A stretch of DNA of 55,918 nucleotides from Rhodospirillales bacterium (GTDB lineage Bacteria; Pseudomonadota; Alphaproteobacteria; ATCC43930; CGMCC-115725). Shown here piece by piece: positions 42,614 through 51,276 of the stretch (position 1 is its first letter; each line of letters starts with the position of its first letter). Both the position numbers and the translations under genes were made by a program. Below the pieces are notes generated by a model that was not told where the DNA came from, did not search any database, and saw nothing but the letters and a program-made list of their open reading frames with translations. The stretch spans positions 1 through 55,918 of the forward strand of contig DAHUYF010000038.1 in NCBI GenBank assembly GCA_027315365.1, read 5' to 3'.

Positions 42614-42724
42614 ATGAAAGCAAGAGGTACACGTGCCAAGGCTGCCGCCTCGAAGGGCGCGGCCAAGAAGGCGCCGAAGCGGAAGAAAGCCGTGAAGCGC
42701 AAGACGGCAAAGAAGAAGAAGTAG
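42614..42724 (+). CDS. 36-residue lysine/alanine-rich histone H1-like peptide
   Basis: This short open frame begins MKARGTRAKAAASKG, ends KRKTAKKKK and stops at 42722-42724. Of 36 residues, 16 are Lys and several are Arg and Ala, with no acidic residue, like the C-terminal tail of histone H1 or bacterial H1-like proteins. An AGGGGG run lies about nine bases before the ATG and a candidate promoter further upstream. Two very strong hairpins follow the stop, so this is probably a stand-alone transcript. A DNA- or RNA-binding role follows from composition only. It could be missed by gene callers because of its size. Confidence 0.6.
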   Translation: MKARGTRAKAAASKGAAKKAPKRKKAVKRKTAKKKK

Positions 42725-42731
42725 TTCGGTC

Positions 42732-42772
42732 TCGCCGCCGCGACGCTCCCCCACGGAGCGTCGCGGCGGCGA
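42732..42772. other. 18-bp perfect hairpin after the lysine-rich peptide gene
   Basis: Positions 42732-42749 pair perfectly with 42755-42772 around the loop CCCAC, seven bases after the stop codon. It has no T-run, so it may protect the mRNA end or act as the first half of a double terminator with 42789-42819. Confidence 0.7.
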
Positions 42773-42788
42773 CATCCGAGAGGTAAAG

Positions 42789-42819
42789 CGAAGCCGCGGA
42801 GTTCTGCTCCGCGGCTTCG
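42789..42819 (+). terminator. Rho-independent terminator, 13-bp stem plus T-rich tail
   Basis: Positions 42789-42801 pair with 42807-42819 (loop TTCTG), followed by TGCTTTTC. It ends the lysine-rich peptide transcript. On the other strand it lies just beyond the MotB-like stop and may serve that operon too. Confidence 0.75.
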
Positions 42820-42825
42820 TGCTTT

Positions 42826-43887
42826 TCAGCGCTCCGTCAGCTTGAGTTCGATACGCCGGTTGCGGCGGAAGGCGCCCTCGTCATTGCCGGTATCGAGCGG
42901 CTGGAACTCCCCGAATCCGGCGGCAACCAGGCGGTTGGCGGGGATTCCCTGGTCGATGAAGAAGCGCACCACCGAGATCGCCCGCGCCGTCGACAGCTCC
43001 CAGTTGGAGGGGAATTGCGGCGTGTTGATCGGCCGCTTGTCGGTGTGGCCGTCGACCCGCAGCACCCAGTTGATCTCCGGCGGAATCTTGGCCGATATCT
43101 CCTTGAGCGCCTGAGCCACCGGCAGCAGGCGCTGCTTGGCGTCGTCGGAGAGCGAGGCGCTGCCCAGCGGGAACAGCACCTCCGACTGGAAGACGAAACG
43201 GTCGCCGACGATGCGGATGTCCGGCCGGTCGCCCAGCACCTCGCGCAGCCGCCCGAAGAACTCCGAGCGGTAGCGCGCCAGCTCCTCGACCTTGCTGGCG
43301 AGCGCGGCGTTGAGGCGCTTGCCGAGCTCGGCTATCTGCACCTGCTGGTCCTTGCTCTTGGTTTCCGAGGCGTCCAGCGCCGCGGCGATCTGCTGCAGCT
43401 GCTGGCGCAGCGCGAGGAGCTGCTGATTGAGCTGGTCGATGGTGGTCTGTGCCGTGGCCAGCTTGGCGTCGCGCTCGGCCACCTGCTGCTGCGCCGCACC
43501 CAGCCGGGCCTGGAGATCGGCCGAGCTGTCGCGCGTGGCGGCGGTGGCGTCGTCGGCCCGGTTGCTGAGCTCGGCGACGCGGTCGGTCAGCGCGTCGCGC
43601 TCGGCATTGACCGATTGCAGCTGGCTCGACAGCTGCGCCACGGTCTTGCGGAGGTCGGCGTTGGCGTTCTCGTCGAGCGCCAGCATGTCCGAGAGCTGCT
43701 GGATCTTCAGTCGGAGGTCGTGGACCTCGGCGTCGCGGCCGGTAAGCGCGTCGCTCAGGTAGAACTGGCCGGCGGTGAACACCAACAGCACGAAGACGAT
43801 GACCATGACCAGCTGCGACAGGGCGTCGACGAAGCCCGGCCAGATGTCGATGCTGGGACGGCGCTGGCGGCGCGAGGGAATCGCCAT
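42826..43887 (-). CDS. MotB/OmpA-like peptidoglycan-binding stator protein
   Basis: This 353-residue protein has one N-terminal membrane helix (about 22-42) preceded by WPGFVDALSQLV, whose Asp21 is positioned like the proton-carrying Asp of MotB. Then comes a long Gln/Ala-rich coiled coil (about 50-205) and a C-terminal OmpA domain (RVDGHTDKRPI near 280, RRNRRIELKL at the end) that binds peptidoglycan. Together with the upstream MotA-like protein it should form a proton-driven, wall-anchored unit. No flagellar gene is nearby. TAGGAG lies before the ATG at 43887. It is the last gene of the three-gene leftward operon, 9 bases after the MotA-like stop. Confidence 0.87.
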   Translation of the reverse strand: MAIPSRRQRRPSIDIWPGFVDALSQLVMVIVFVLLVFTAGQFYLSDALTGRDAEVHDLRLKIQQLSDMLALDENANADLRKTVAQLSSQLQSVNAERDALTDRVAELSNRADDATAATRDSSADLQARLGAAQQQVAERDAKLATAQTTIDQLNQQLLALRQQLQQIAAALDASETKSKDQQVQIAELGKRLNAALASKVEELARYRSEFFGRLREVLGDRPDIRIVGDRFVFQSEVLFPLGSASLSDDAKQRLLPVAQALKEISAKIPPEINWVLRVDGHTDKRPINTPQFPSNWELSTARAISVVRFFIDQGIPANRLVAAGFGEFQPLDTGNDEGAFRRNRRIELKLTER

Positions 43888-43896
43888 TGAAGGCTC

Positions 43897-45045
43897 CTAG
43901 GAGCGCTCCGGCTCCTCGGCCAGAGCGGCGATGGTGCGGGCGAGCAGCCGGATCTCGCTGCGGATCTCCTGCGTCGCCTCGCCGCGGCCTTGCGCCACGT
44001 CCTCGGCGAGCCGCGCCAGGTAGATCTCTATGTTGCGCAGGTGCCCGCGCGTCTCGTCGTGGCCGAGCGGACCGGAGGCGGTGGCGTCGGCCAGGCGCTG
44101 CAGCACCGGCTTCAGCTCCACTTGCCCCTCGGCGAGCCGCAGCAGCAGCGTCTGCTCGGTGCGCATCTGGTCGGTCAGCGTCGCCAGCCGCTCGGTCAGC
44201 GCCTGAAGATTGGTGTTGGCGGAGATGCGGCTCTCTTCGCCGCGCCCCATGATGCGTTGGAGATTGTCGAGGCTGTCGGCGGTCTGCTCAAGCAGCGCCT
44301 GGATGAAGGCCGGGACCGAAGCGTCGCCGGCATCGCTCGCCGGTCCGCCGCCGGACAGCCGCGTGTAGCCGGAGAGATACTCCTCGAGATCGTGATAGAA
44401 GCGGTTCTGCGCCAGCCCGGCCTGAAGATCGAGGAAGCCCAGCACCAGCGACCCCGCCAGCCCGAACAGCGAGGCGCTGAAAGCGGTGCTCATGCCGCCC
44501 AGCGGCGACTGGAGCCCGTTCTTGAGGTCGTTGAAGGCGCGCAGGGGATCGCTGGCGCCGGCCGACAGCGTGCCGATCACGCCGCCCACCGACTGCACCG
44601 TCTCGAGCAGGCCGTAGAAGGTGCCGAGCAGGCCGAGGAACACGAGCAGGCCGATCAGGTAGCGCGAGGTCTCGCGGGTTTCATCGAGCCGCGTGCCGAT
44701 GCCGTCGAGCAGCGTGCGCATGGATACGGCCGACAGGCTGACGCGCGCGCCGCGGCGGTCGGCCAGCATCGTCGCCATCGGCGCCAGCAGCCGCGGCTGC
44801 TGCTCGCCGGAGCCGGTCGCCTGGTTGCGGCGAAAGCGCTCGAGCCAGGCGACCTCGGGATTGAGCAGCATTACCTGGCGGAAGATGTAGAGGATGCCGG
44901 CGAGGAGGATGAACAGGATGACGCCGTTGACCGCGGGGTTGCCCATGAAGAAGCGGTAGAGCGCAGGCGACAGCGCCGCCGCGATGGCGGAAACCATGGC
45001 AACGAAGACGGCCATCCGGGTGAGATAGCGCTGCGGGCGGGTCAC
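43897..45045 (-). CDS. MotA/TolQ/ExbB-like proton channel protein
   Basis: This 382-residue protein has membrane helices at about 10-30, 38-57, 132-150 and 190-208, with a MotA/TolQ/ExbB-like core (SRYLIGLLVFLGLLGTFYGL then GMSTAFSASLFGLAGSLVLG). A cytoplasmic loop lies between helices 2 and 3, and a long C-terminal helical tail of about 170 residues includes charged coiled coil. It would surround the MotB-like helix as the channel of a stator complex. The initiation codon is the GTG at 45045. The pair resembles, but is not, the ZorA/ZorB pair of Zorya defence, because no ZorC/D/E gene follows. Biological role unknown; envelope mechanics or Tol-like work is possible. Confidence 0.85.
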   Translation of the reverse strand: MTRPQRYLTRMAVFVAMVSAIAAALSPALYRFFMGNPAVNGVILFILLAGILYIFRQVMLLNPEVAWLERFRRNQATGSGEQQPRLLAPMATMLADRRGARVSLSAVSMRTLLDGIGTRLDETRETSRYLIGLLVFLGLLGTFYGLLETVQSVGGVIGTLSAGASDPLRAFNDLKNGLQSPLGGMSTAFSASLFGLAGSLVLGFLDLQAGLAQNRFYHDLEEYLSGYTRLSGGGPASDAGDASVPAFIQALLEQTADSLDNLQRIMGRGEESRISANTNLQALTERLATLTDQMRTEQTLLLRLAEGQVELKPVLQRLADATASGPLGHDETRGHLRNIEIYLARLAEDVAQGRGEATQEIRSEIRLLARTIAALAEEPERS

Positions 45046-45078
45046 GGGGTTCGTCCTCTGCCGATGGAACGTGCGGGC

Positions 45079-46128
45079 TCAGTGTTCGAGCAAGACGATG
45101 TCGACGCGATCCGGCGGATCATCGCCTTCGTTGTGGTTGCCGAGCGCGCGCACATCCATGCGCGTATTGGCGACGCCGTGCTCCATCAGATAGCTGCGCA
45201 CCGCCAGCGCGCGCTGCAACGAGACGCGCCGCGCCTGGTTCGCCTGATCGGCGGTGCCGCTGGCATAGGCGACGAGCTGCAGGCGCAGATGCGCGTCGCC
45301 GGCAAGCCGCTGGGCCATCGCGTCAAGCACGCCTTTGGCGCCATCGGGCAGGTCGGCGCCGGCGCCGCTGAACAGGATGCGCGGGGGCTGGCCCGCGGCG
45401 GCCACGGCGGCAGGCGCTGCGGCCGGAGTGGGCTTGACCGGCGCCGCCGGCGGCAGGCTGGGCGGCGCATTCATCGCCGTCACCGCCGCCGCCGGGGTCG
45501 GCGGCGCCATCGGCGCCGGACTCGGTGGCGCCACGGTGGGCATGGTCGGCGCCGCCGCAGTCTGCTTGGCCGGTGCTGCAACGGGTGGCGAACCCGCCGC
45601 CGCGGCGGGGGCGGAGTTCGCGGATGCGGCAGAGGCCGGACTCGTCGGCGCGGTGGCGGTCGTCGGTGGCGGCGTCGCGGCCGGAACCGCCGCTTGCGGG
45701 GCCGCAGGTGGGCTCGGCGGTGGCTCGGCGAGGGGCGTCGCGGCGACGCTCTCGCGCGGTGCCGCGGCCGCGGTCGTTGCCGCCGGCTGGGCGGCGACGG
45801 CTTTCGTCTCGCTTTTGGGCGCCGCCTTGGCCAGCGCCTGCTTTTTTTCCGCCTTGGGCCGGTGGAGGATGATGCCCCCGGTCCGGGTCCGCCGTGCCGG
45901 CCGCGCTGCCGTCCTGGCGCCTGGCGGTGTCCGGCCGCGCAGCAGGTCCGGCAGGGTCGGCTCCGGACCCAGTGAATCGAGAACGCTGAGATCGACCGTC
46001 ACCGCCGGCCGCGGGACGGTGCCGACGACGGTCTGAGCCCCGGCCGGGAGCGCGGCGAGGGCAAGTAGAACCAGGGCTGAAACGAAGGAAAGCGCGGGAA
46101 TCGAAAGGCGAAAGGGTGAGCTGGCCAT
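45079..46128 (-). CDS. Secreted OmpA-domain protein with Ala/Pro-rich linker
   Basis: This 349-residue protein has a signal peptide (cleavage near AGA-Q at about residue 32), a basic stretch (RTAARPARRTRTGG), a very Ala/Pro/Thr-rich linker of about 130 residues (about 110-240) and a C-terminal OmpA-like domain (from ILFSGAGADLPDGAKG to the end, with AYASGTADQANQARRVSLQR). The linker would span the periplasm while the domain binds peptidoglycan. It is the first gene of the operon with MotA- and MotB-like genes, 33 bases upstream. An in-frame ATG at 46143 would add five residues. Likely the outer envelope partner of the stator pair. Confidence 0.82.
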   Translation of the reverse strand: MASSPFRLSIPALSFVSALVLLALAALPAGAQTVVGTVPRPAVTVDLSVLDSLGPEPTLPDLLRGRTPPGARTAARPARRTRTGGIILHRPKAEKKQALAKAAPKSETKAVAAQPAATTAAAAPRESVAATPLAEPPPSPPAAPQAAVPAATPPPTTATAPTSPASAASANSAPAAAAGSPPVAAPAKQTAAAPTMPTVAPPSPAPMAPPTPAAAVTAMNAPPSLPPAAPVKPTPAAAPAAVAAAGQPPRILFSGAGADLPDGAKGVLDAMAQRLAGDAHLRLQLVAYASGTADQANQARRVSLQRALAVRSYLMEHGVANTRMDVRALGNHNEGDDPPDRVDIVLLEH

Positions 46129-46217
46129 GCCGCCACGGTCCATCAATGCTTCGTCGGGCGCGCGATTTGCCGCGTCATGGCCGTAAAATACCGCAATCGG
46201 GGCTGTCGCCGCCACAC

Positions 46218-47030
46218 TCAGTTTGCCGACGGCTCCTGCAGCGCCTTCTTGAGCAGCAGCACCAGCGCCGGGTGCAGGTGGTCGTTGGCGGCGATGACGT
46301 CGCCGCTCGCCAGCATGCCCTGGCCGCCGGAGGGATCGCTGATATAGCCGCCGGCCTCGCGGACGATCAGGATGCCGGCGGCGATGTCCCACGGCTTGAG
46401 GCCGAATTCCCAGAAGCCTTCGAAGCGGCCCGCCGCGACATAGGCGAGGTCGAGCGATGCGACCCCCAGCCGGCGGACGCCGCTGGTCGCCGCCATCACC
46501 GCGTTGAGCGTGGCGAGATAGCGCGCATGGTCGCCGCGGCCGAGGAACGGAATGCCGGTGCCGATCAGCGCTTCCGCGAGGTGGCGGCGCGCCGAGACGC
46601 GCAGCCGCCGGTCGTTGTGAAAGGCGCCGGCGCCCTTCTCGGCCCAGAACATCTCGTCGCGCACCGGTTCGTAGATCACCCCGGCGATGATCTCGCCGTC
46701 GCGCTCCAGCCCGATCGAGATGGCGAAATGCGGGACGCCGTGCAGGAAGTTGGTGGTGCCGTCGAGCGGGTCGACGATCCACCGATGATGCCGGTCGCTG
46801 CCCGCCTCGCTGCCGCTCTCCTCCATCAGGAAGCCATAGCCCGGCCGCGCCTTGCCGAGCTCGGCGCGCAGCAGCTTTTCGGCCTTGATGTCGGCGGCGC
46901 TGACGAAGTCGCCGGGCCCCTTGACCGAGACCTGGAGCTGTTCGACCTCGCCGAAATCGCGGATCAGGCCGCGTGCCGCCTTGCGGGCGGCGGCGGCCAT
47001 TACATTGATGGTGGCCGAGCGCGGCGGCAA
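46218..47030 (-). CDS. suhB: Inositol monophosphatase family protein (SuhB-like)
   Basis: This 270-residue Mg-dependent phosphatase of the IMPase family has motif 1 WIVDPLDGTTNFLHG, EESG upstream (metal ligand Glu), and the second motif FGLKPWDIAAGILIVREAGG. Members dephosphorylate inositol-1-phosphate and may also act in ribosome/transcription complexes (SuhB). The conserved N-terminus SATINVMAAAARKAARG lies before the first ATG, so translation probably starts at the TTG at 47030, with AAGGAT seven bases upstream; the ATG at 47000 would cut it. It lies 4 bases after the efp stop, so efp and suhB form one leftward transcript. Confidence 0.9.
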   Translation of the reverse strand: MPPRSATINVMAAAARKAARGLIRDFGEVEQLQVSVKGPGDFVSAADIKAEKLLRAELGKARPGYGFLMEESGSEAGSDRHHRWIVDPLDGTTNFLHGVPHFAISIGLERDGEIIAGVIYEPVRDEMFWAEKGAGAFHNDRRLRVSARRHLAEALIGTGIPFLGRGDHARYLATLNAVMAATSGVRRLGVASLDLAYVAAGRFEGFWEFGLKPWDIAAGILIVREAGGYISDPSGGQGMLASGDVIAANDHLHPALVLLLKKALQEPSAN

Positions 47031-47033
47031 AAA

Positions 47034-47600
47034 TCAATCCTTCGCGCGTTCGAGATAGCTGCCATCGGCGGTGTTGACGACGATCCTGGTGCCGGCGGCG
47101 ACATGCGGCGGGATCATCACCCGCCGGCCGTTCTCGAGCTTGCCCGATTTGTAGGAGGAGGAGGCGGTCTGTCCCTTCACCACCGGATCGGCCTCGACCA
47201 CGGTCATCACCACGCTCTGCGGCAGGGTGACGGCGAGCGGCGACCCTTCATGAAGCTGGATGGTGCAGAGCATGCCTTCCTGCAGGAAATCGGCGGGCTC
47301 GCCGATCATCTCCTTGTTGACGGTGAGCTGCTCATAGGTCTCGTTGTCCATGAAGGTCGCGAGCTCGCCGTCGATAAAAAGGAATTGCATCTCCTTCTCG
47401 TCGAGCTGCGCCCGCTCTACCGTCTCCTGGGTGCGGAAGCGCTCGTTGAGCTTGGAGCCGCCGCGGAGGTCGCGCATCTCGACCTGGGCGAAGGAACCGC
47501 CCTTGCCGGGCTGCACCAGTTCGCGCCGCAGCACCAGCCAGAGCTTGCCCTGATGCTCCAGGACATTGCCCGGCTTGATATCGATGGCACTGATCTTCAT
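47034..47600 (-). CDS. efp: Translation elongation factor P
   Basis: This 188-residue three-domain EF-P relieves ribosomes stalled at polyproline. N-terminal KISAIDIKPGNVLEHQGKLW, the tip loop VQPGKGGSF with the modifiable Lys33 (equivalent to E. coli Lys34), and the C-terminal NGRRVMIPPHVAAGTRIVV are all present. The Lys in the tip loop together with epmA 2 kb away indicates beta-lysylation. The ATG at 47600 starts the conserved region. It heads a leftward unit with suhB and diverges from the phosphoesterase gene. The Pro-rich OmpA protein encoded nearby is a plausible client. Confidence 0.95.
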   Translation of the reverse strand: MKISAIDIKPGNVLEHQGKLWLVLRRELVQPGKGGSFAQVEMRDLRGGSKLNERFRTQETVERAQLDEKEMQFLFIDGELATFMDNETYEQLTVNKEMIGEPADFLQEGMLCTIQLHEGSPLAVTLPQSVVMTVVEADPVVKGQTASSSYKSGKLENGRRVMIPPHVAAGTRIVVNTADGSYLERAKD

Positions 47601-47747
47601 GGCGCTCGCCCTCGTTGGCGCTACGGTTAAGACGGAATTGCGATCGGTGCCGCTTCCTAGCAGCTTGCCTCGTCCAAAGGAAGGGGCGGCGCGGCTTCGA
47701 CTGTCATCGGGCCCGGGATATGCTGGGGCAGCAAGGGAGGCGAGGCG

Positions 47748-49454
47748 ATGCGCGGATGGGGTGGATATGCGGTGGGCGCGGCGCTGCTCGGCGCTGCCGG
47801 TCCGGTCTACGCCCAGCAGGCGCCGGCGCGGCCGACGACGCCGATCGAGCATCTCATCGTGGTGGTCGGCGAGAATCTCAGCTTCGACCATCTCTTCGCC
47901 ACCTTCCGCCCGCCGGCCGGGCAGAGCGTCGCGAACCTGCTCGCCAAGGGCATCGTCCGCGAGGACGGCAGCCCCGGCCCTCAGGCGGCGCTCGCCGTCC
48001 AGCACCTCGCCGCGCCGCGCGGGCGCTATGAGGTGACGCCGCCGATCGGCGGCAGTTTTGCGGCCTTGCCGCAGCCCGGCACCACCTATGCCCGCGGCCT
48101 GCCGAAGGAAACCGTCGATCGGCGCTTTCCGACGGCGATGCCGAACGCGCCGTTCCAGATCACGCGCCATGCCGATTACCTGGCCTTTGTCGGCGATCCC
48201 GTGCACCGCTTCTTCCAGATGTGGCAGCAAGTCGACGGCGGGCGCCAGGATCTCTTCGTCTGGGTCGATCTGACCTCGGGCGAGGGTGCCGGCCAGCGGC
48301 ACGCCGATCCCGGCCTGAGCACCAACCAGGGCGCCGTTGCCATGGGCTTCTATAATATGGCAGCGGGCGACGCGCCCTATCTGCGCGAGCTTGCCCGGCG
48401 CTACGCGCTCGCCGACAACTACCATCAACCGATCATGGGGGGCACCGGCGCCAATTACTTCGCGCTCGCCACCGGCTATGTCGCGTCATATTTGGCCGAC
48501 GGCCGACCGACGTCGCCGCCCGCCACTCAGATCGAAAACCCCGAGCCGCGTCCCGGCACGCCAAACTGGTATACCCAGTCCGGCTACGCCAGCGGCTCCT
48601 ATACCGCCTGCGCCGACCCGCGCCAGCCGGGGGTCAAGGCGATCGGCGACTATCTCGCGGCGCTCCCCTACAGGTCCTTCAACGACGGCAACTGCCTGCC
48701 CGGACACTACTACCTCGTCAACAACTACCATCCGGGTTATGCGCCGGACGGCACGCCGAAGCCGCTCGGACCCGGCGAGTTCACCCTGCCGCCGCAGCGG
48801 CAGAAGACCATCGCCGAGGCACTCTCGGCGAGCGGCGTGTCGTGGAAATGGTACAGCGGCGGCCGCACGGAGGACGGCATCGATGCCGACCAGTATTGCG
48901 ACATCTGCGACGCGCTGACCCATTCGACCGCGGTGATGACCGGGCCACTGCGGCGCAACCTCGTTGGCCTCGGAGCGCTCGATCGCGACATCGCCGGCGG
49001 CACCTTGCCCGCGGTCTCCTTCGTCGTGCCGCCCAACAGCGAGTCCGGCCATCCTGCCTATTCCACCGTGCCGCTCTATGAAAGCTTCCTGCGCCGACTG
49101 ATCGGGAAGGTGCAGGCCGATCCCGCGCTCTGGGCGAAGACGGCGATCCTGGTCACCACCGACGAAGGCGGCGGCTATTACGACAGCGGCTATATCCAGA
49201 TCCTCGATTTCTTCGGCGACGGCACGCGCATCGCCATGATCGCCGTCTCGCCCTTCGCCAAGAAAGGCCATGTCGAGCACACTTACTACGATCATGTCTC
49301 GATCCTGAAATTCATCGAGCGGAATTGGCGGATGAGCCCGCTGTCGCCGCAGAGCCGCGACAATCTGCCGAATCCAGTGATGTCCGCCGCCGACCCCTAC
49401 GTGCCGCAGAACCGCCCCGCCATCGGCGATCTGATGGAGCTGTTCCAGTTCTGA
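47748..49454 (+). CDS. Secreted phosphoesterase (phospholipase C/acid phosphatase family)
   Basis: This 568-residue protein has a signal peptide (cleavage near VYA-QQ, about residue 22). Its alkaline-phosphatase-like fold belongs to the phosphoesterase family (PF04185). The N-terminal metal site is HLIVVVGENLSFDHLFATF; the segment LADNYHQPIMGGTGANYFAL and the late TTDEGGGYYDSGYI and YYDHVSILKFIERNW supply further metal ligands. It would release phosphate or cleave phospholipids outside the cytoplasm. A purine-rich ribosome site precedes the ATG at 47748. Substrate (phosphatidylcholine, other phosphodiesters) is not readable. It separates efp from epmA. Confidence 0.85.
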   Translation: MRGWGGYAVGAALLGAAGPVYAQQAPARPTTPIEHLIVVVGENLSFDHLFATFRPPAGQSVANLLAKGIVREDGSPGPQAALAVQHLAAPRGRYEVTPPIGGSFAALPQPGTTYARGLPKETVDRRFPTAMPNAPFQITRHADYLAFVGDPVHRFFQMWQQVDGGRQDLFVWVDLTSGEGAGQRHADPGLSTNQGAVAMGFYNMAAGDAPYLRELARRYALADNYHQPIMGGTGANYFALATGYVASYLADGRPTSPPATQIENPEPRPGTPNWYTQSGYASGSYTACADPRQPGVKAIGDYLAALPYRSFNDGNCLPGHYYLVNNYHPGYAPDGTPKPLGPGEFTLPPQRQKTIAEALSASGVSWKWYSGGRTEDGIDADQYCDICDALTHSTAVMTGPLRRNLVGLGALDRDIAGGTLPAVSFVVPPNSESGHPAYSTVPLYESFLRRLIGKVQADPALWAKTAILVTTDEGGGYYDSGYIQILDFFGDGTRIAMIAVSPFAKKGHVEHTYYDHVSILKFIERNWRMSPLSPQSRDNLPNPVMSAADPYVPQNRPAIGDLMELFQF

Positions 49455-49502
49455 GCCATGATGAAGAGGTCGGGTCCATGAACGCGCGACATAGTCAGCT
49501 CA

Positions 49503-49519
49503 CCACGGAGGCTCCGTGG
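49503..49519 (+). other. 7-bp hairpin upstream of epmA
   Basis: CCACGGA (49503-49509) pairs with TCCGTGG (49513-49519). It sits between the phosphoesterase stop and epmA and covers a possible GTG start of epmA at 49516, which argues for a start further downstream. May help end the upstream transcript. Confidence 0.45.
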
Positions 49520-49545
49520 CTGCTCGTTCTTACGGGATGCGCGGC

Positions 49546-50586
49546 ATGACGCGGGACGCGTGGTGGCAGCCCGAACGCTTCGCGCAAAAGCGCGCCAGGC
49601 TCGAGACGCGCTCGCGCATCCTGGCCGCCATCCGGGAATTCTTCGCCGCGCGCGGCTTCGCCGAGGTCGACACGCCGGCGCTGCAGGTGAGCCCGGGGCT
49701 CGAGCCGCATCTCCAGGCCTTCGCCACGACGCTGCACGAACCCGGCGAAGGCTCGCGTCCGCGCTATCTGCAGACCTCGCCCGAATTCGCCATGAAGAAG
49801 CTGCTGGTGGCGGGCGTGCCGCTGCTCTTCCAACTCGCCCACTGCTTCCGCGACGCCGAGCGCTCGCGCACCCATCATCCCGAATTCACCATGCTGGAAT
49901 GGTATCGCGCCGGCGCCGGCTACCGCCACCTCATGCAGGATTGCGAGGCGCTGCTCGCCACCGTCCTCGCCGTTTCCGGCGCCGCACAGTTCGTCTGGCA
50001 GGGGCGCAGCGCCGATCCCGGCGCGCGCTGGAGCTACCTCACCGTCGCCGACGCGTTCCAGGGCTTCTGCGGCATCGACCTGCTCGCCACCGCGCCCGAT
50101 CCCGAGGCGCCGAGCCTCGCACTCCTCGCCGATGCCGCTCGCCCGCTCGCCATCGCGCCGCATCCGGGCGACACCTGGGAGGATCTTTTCTTCCGCCTCT
50201 TCCTCGAGTGCATCGAGCCGCATCTCGGCATTGGCGCGCCCACCATCCTCTACGATTATCCGGTCTCGATGGCGGCACTGGCGCGGGTCAAGCCGGACGA
50301 TGCGCGGCTCGCCGAACGCTTCGAGCTCTATGTCTGCGGCCTAGAACTCGCCAACGCTTTCGGCGAACTCACCGACGCCGCCGCCCAGCGCCGCCGCTTC
50401 CTGGCCGAGCAGGAGGCGAAGCGCCGGCGCTATGGCGAAGCCTATCCGATCGACGAGGATTTCCTGGCCGCACTCGCCCACGGCATGCCCGAGAGCGCCG
50501 GCATCGCGCTCGGCGTCGATCGCATGGTGATGCTGGCGACCGGCGCCGAGGCGATCGACGACGTGCTCTGGGTGCCGGTGGGCTGA
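49546..50586 (+). CDS. epmA: EF-P lysine aminoacylase EpmA (class II LysRS-like)
   Basis: This 346-residue paralog of lysyl-tRNA synthetase lacks the anticodon-binding domain. Class II motifs are visible: motif 1 near EVDTPALQVSPG, motif 2 FRDAERSRTHHPEFTMLEWY (101-120), motif 3 GIALGVDRMVML near the C-terminus. It attaches beta-lysine to the tip-loop Lys of EF-P. The partner KamA/EpmB, which makes beta-lysine, is not in the window. The start at 49546 is chosen; an ATG at 49537 and a GTG at 49516 are possible, but the latter lies in a hairpin. It converges with thiE (22 bases between stops). Confidence 0.92.
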   Translation: MTRDAWWQPERFAQKRARLETRSRILAAIREFFAARGFAEVDTPALQVSPGLEPHLQAFATTLHEPGEGSRPRYLQTSPEFAMKKLLVAGVPLLFQLAHCFRDAERSRTHHPEFTMLEWYRAGAGYRHLMQDCEALLATVLAVSGAAQFVWQGRSADPGARWSYLTVADAFQGFCGIDLLATAPDPEAPSLALLADAARPLAIAPHPGDTWEDLFFRLFLECIEPHLGIGAPTILYDYPVSMAALARVKPDDARLAERFELYVCGLELANAFGELTDAAAQRRRFLAEQEAKRRRYGEAYPIDEDFLAALAHGMPESAGIALGVDRMVMLATGAEAIDDVLWVPVG

Positions 50587-50608
50587 GGCCGAGATCGGGA
50601 CCCGCGTC

Positions 50609-51253
50609 TCAGCCTTCGCCCGCCTCCTCCTCCGCGGCGGCGATGGCCGCGAGGAAATCCTTCACCGCCCGGCCCGGCCCTTCCGGGTGGTTCCAGACGG
50701 CGGCGATGACGGCGAGGAAATCGGCGCCGGCGGCGACCAGCGGCGCGCAATTCTGCGGCGTGATGCCGCCGATGGCGACCGACGGCACGGTCATGATCTC
50801 GCTCCACCAGTGCAGGACCTCGGGATCGGCGCGCTGCGGGGCGTCCTTGGTGCCGCTGGGGAAGAAGGCGCCGAAGGCGACGTAATCGGCGCCGGCCTCG
50901 GCGGCCTCGAGCGCCAGGTGGCGGCTCTGGTGGCAGGTGACGCCGACGATGCGGTCGGGGCCCAGCAGGCGGCGCGCCTCGGCGTAGGAGGCGTCCTGCT
51001 GGCCGACATGGACGCCGTCGCATTCGGCGGCGAGTGCCAGATCCGGCCGGTCGTTCATCAGGAAAGCGACGCCGCGCTGCTGCGCCACCGGCCGCAGCGC
51101 CTCGGCGGTGCGGCGGATGGCGTCGTCATCGGCCCCCTTGAGGCGCAGCTGCACGCAGGCGACGTCGCCGGCATCCAGCGCCTCGGCCAGCGCGTCGGCG
51201 AACCTGTCCAGCACCAGCTCCGGCGGGGTGATGAGATAGAGCCGGGTGGTCAC
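50609..51253 (-). CDS. thiE: Thiamine-phosphate synthase
   Basis: This 214-residue TIM-barrel enzyme couples the pyrimidine and thiazole phosphates to thiamine phosphate. It has RLYLITPPE at the start, [30 protein letters not shown] with the substrate-binding [18 protein letters not shown] and [11 protein letters not shown]. The start is a GTG at 51253. As the last gene of a tkt-gap-orf-fba-thiE run it sits next to transketolase, which needs thiamine diphosphate, a plausible reason for the grouping. No THI box is visible, and control likely comes from the operon. Confidence 0.93.
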   Translation of the reverse strand: MTTRLYLITPPELVLDRFADALAEALDAGDVACVQLRLKGADDDAIRRTAEALRPVAQQRGVAFLMNDRPDLALAAECDGVHVGQQDASYAEARRLLGPDRIVGVTCHQSRHLALEAAEAGADYVAFGAFFPSGTKDAPQRADPEVLHWWSEIMTVPSVAIGGITPQNCAPLVAAGADFLAVIAAVWNHPEGPGRAVKDFLAAIAAAEEEAGEG

Positions 51254-51276
51254 CGCGGGCGCCTGCCCGGGCGTGC

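Noticed and set aside
42826-46128. Zorya-type anti-phage system (ZorA/ZorB)
   Set aside because: MotA/MotB-like proteins are present, but no ZorC, ZorD or ZorE gene flanks them, and the third gene is a secreted OmpA protein.
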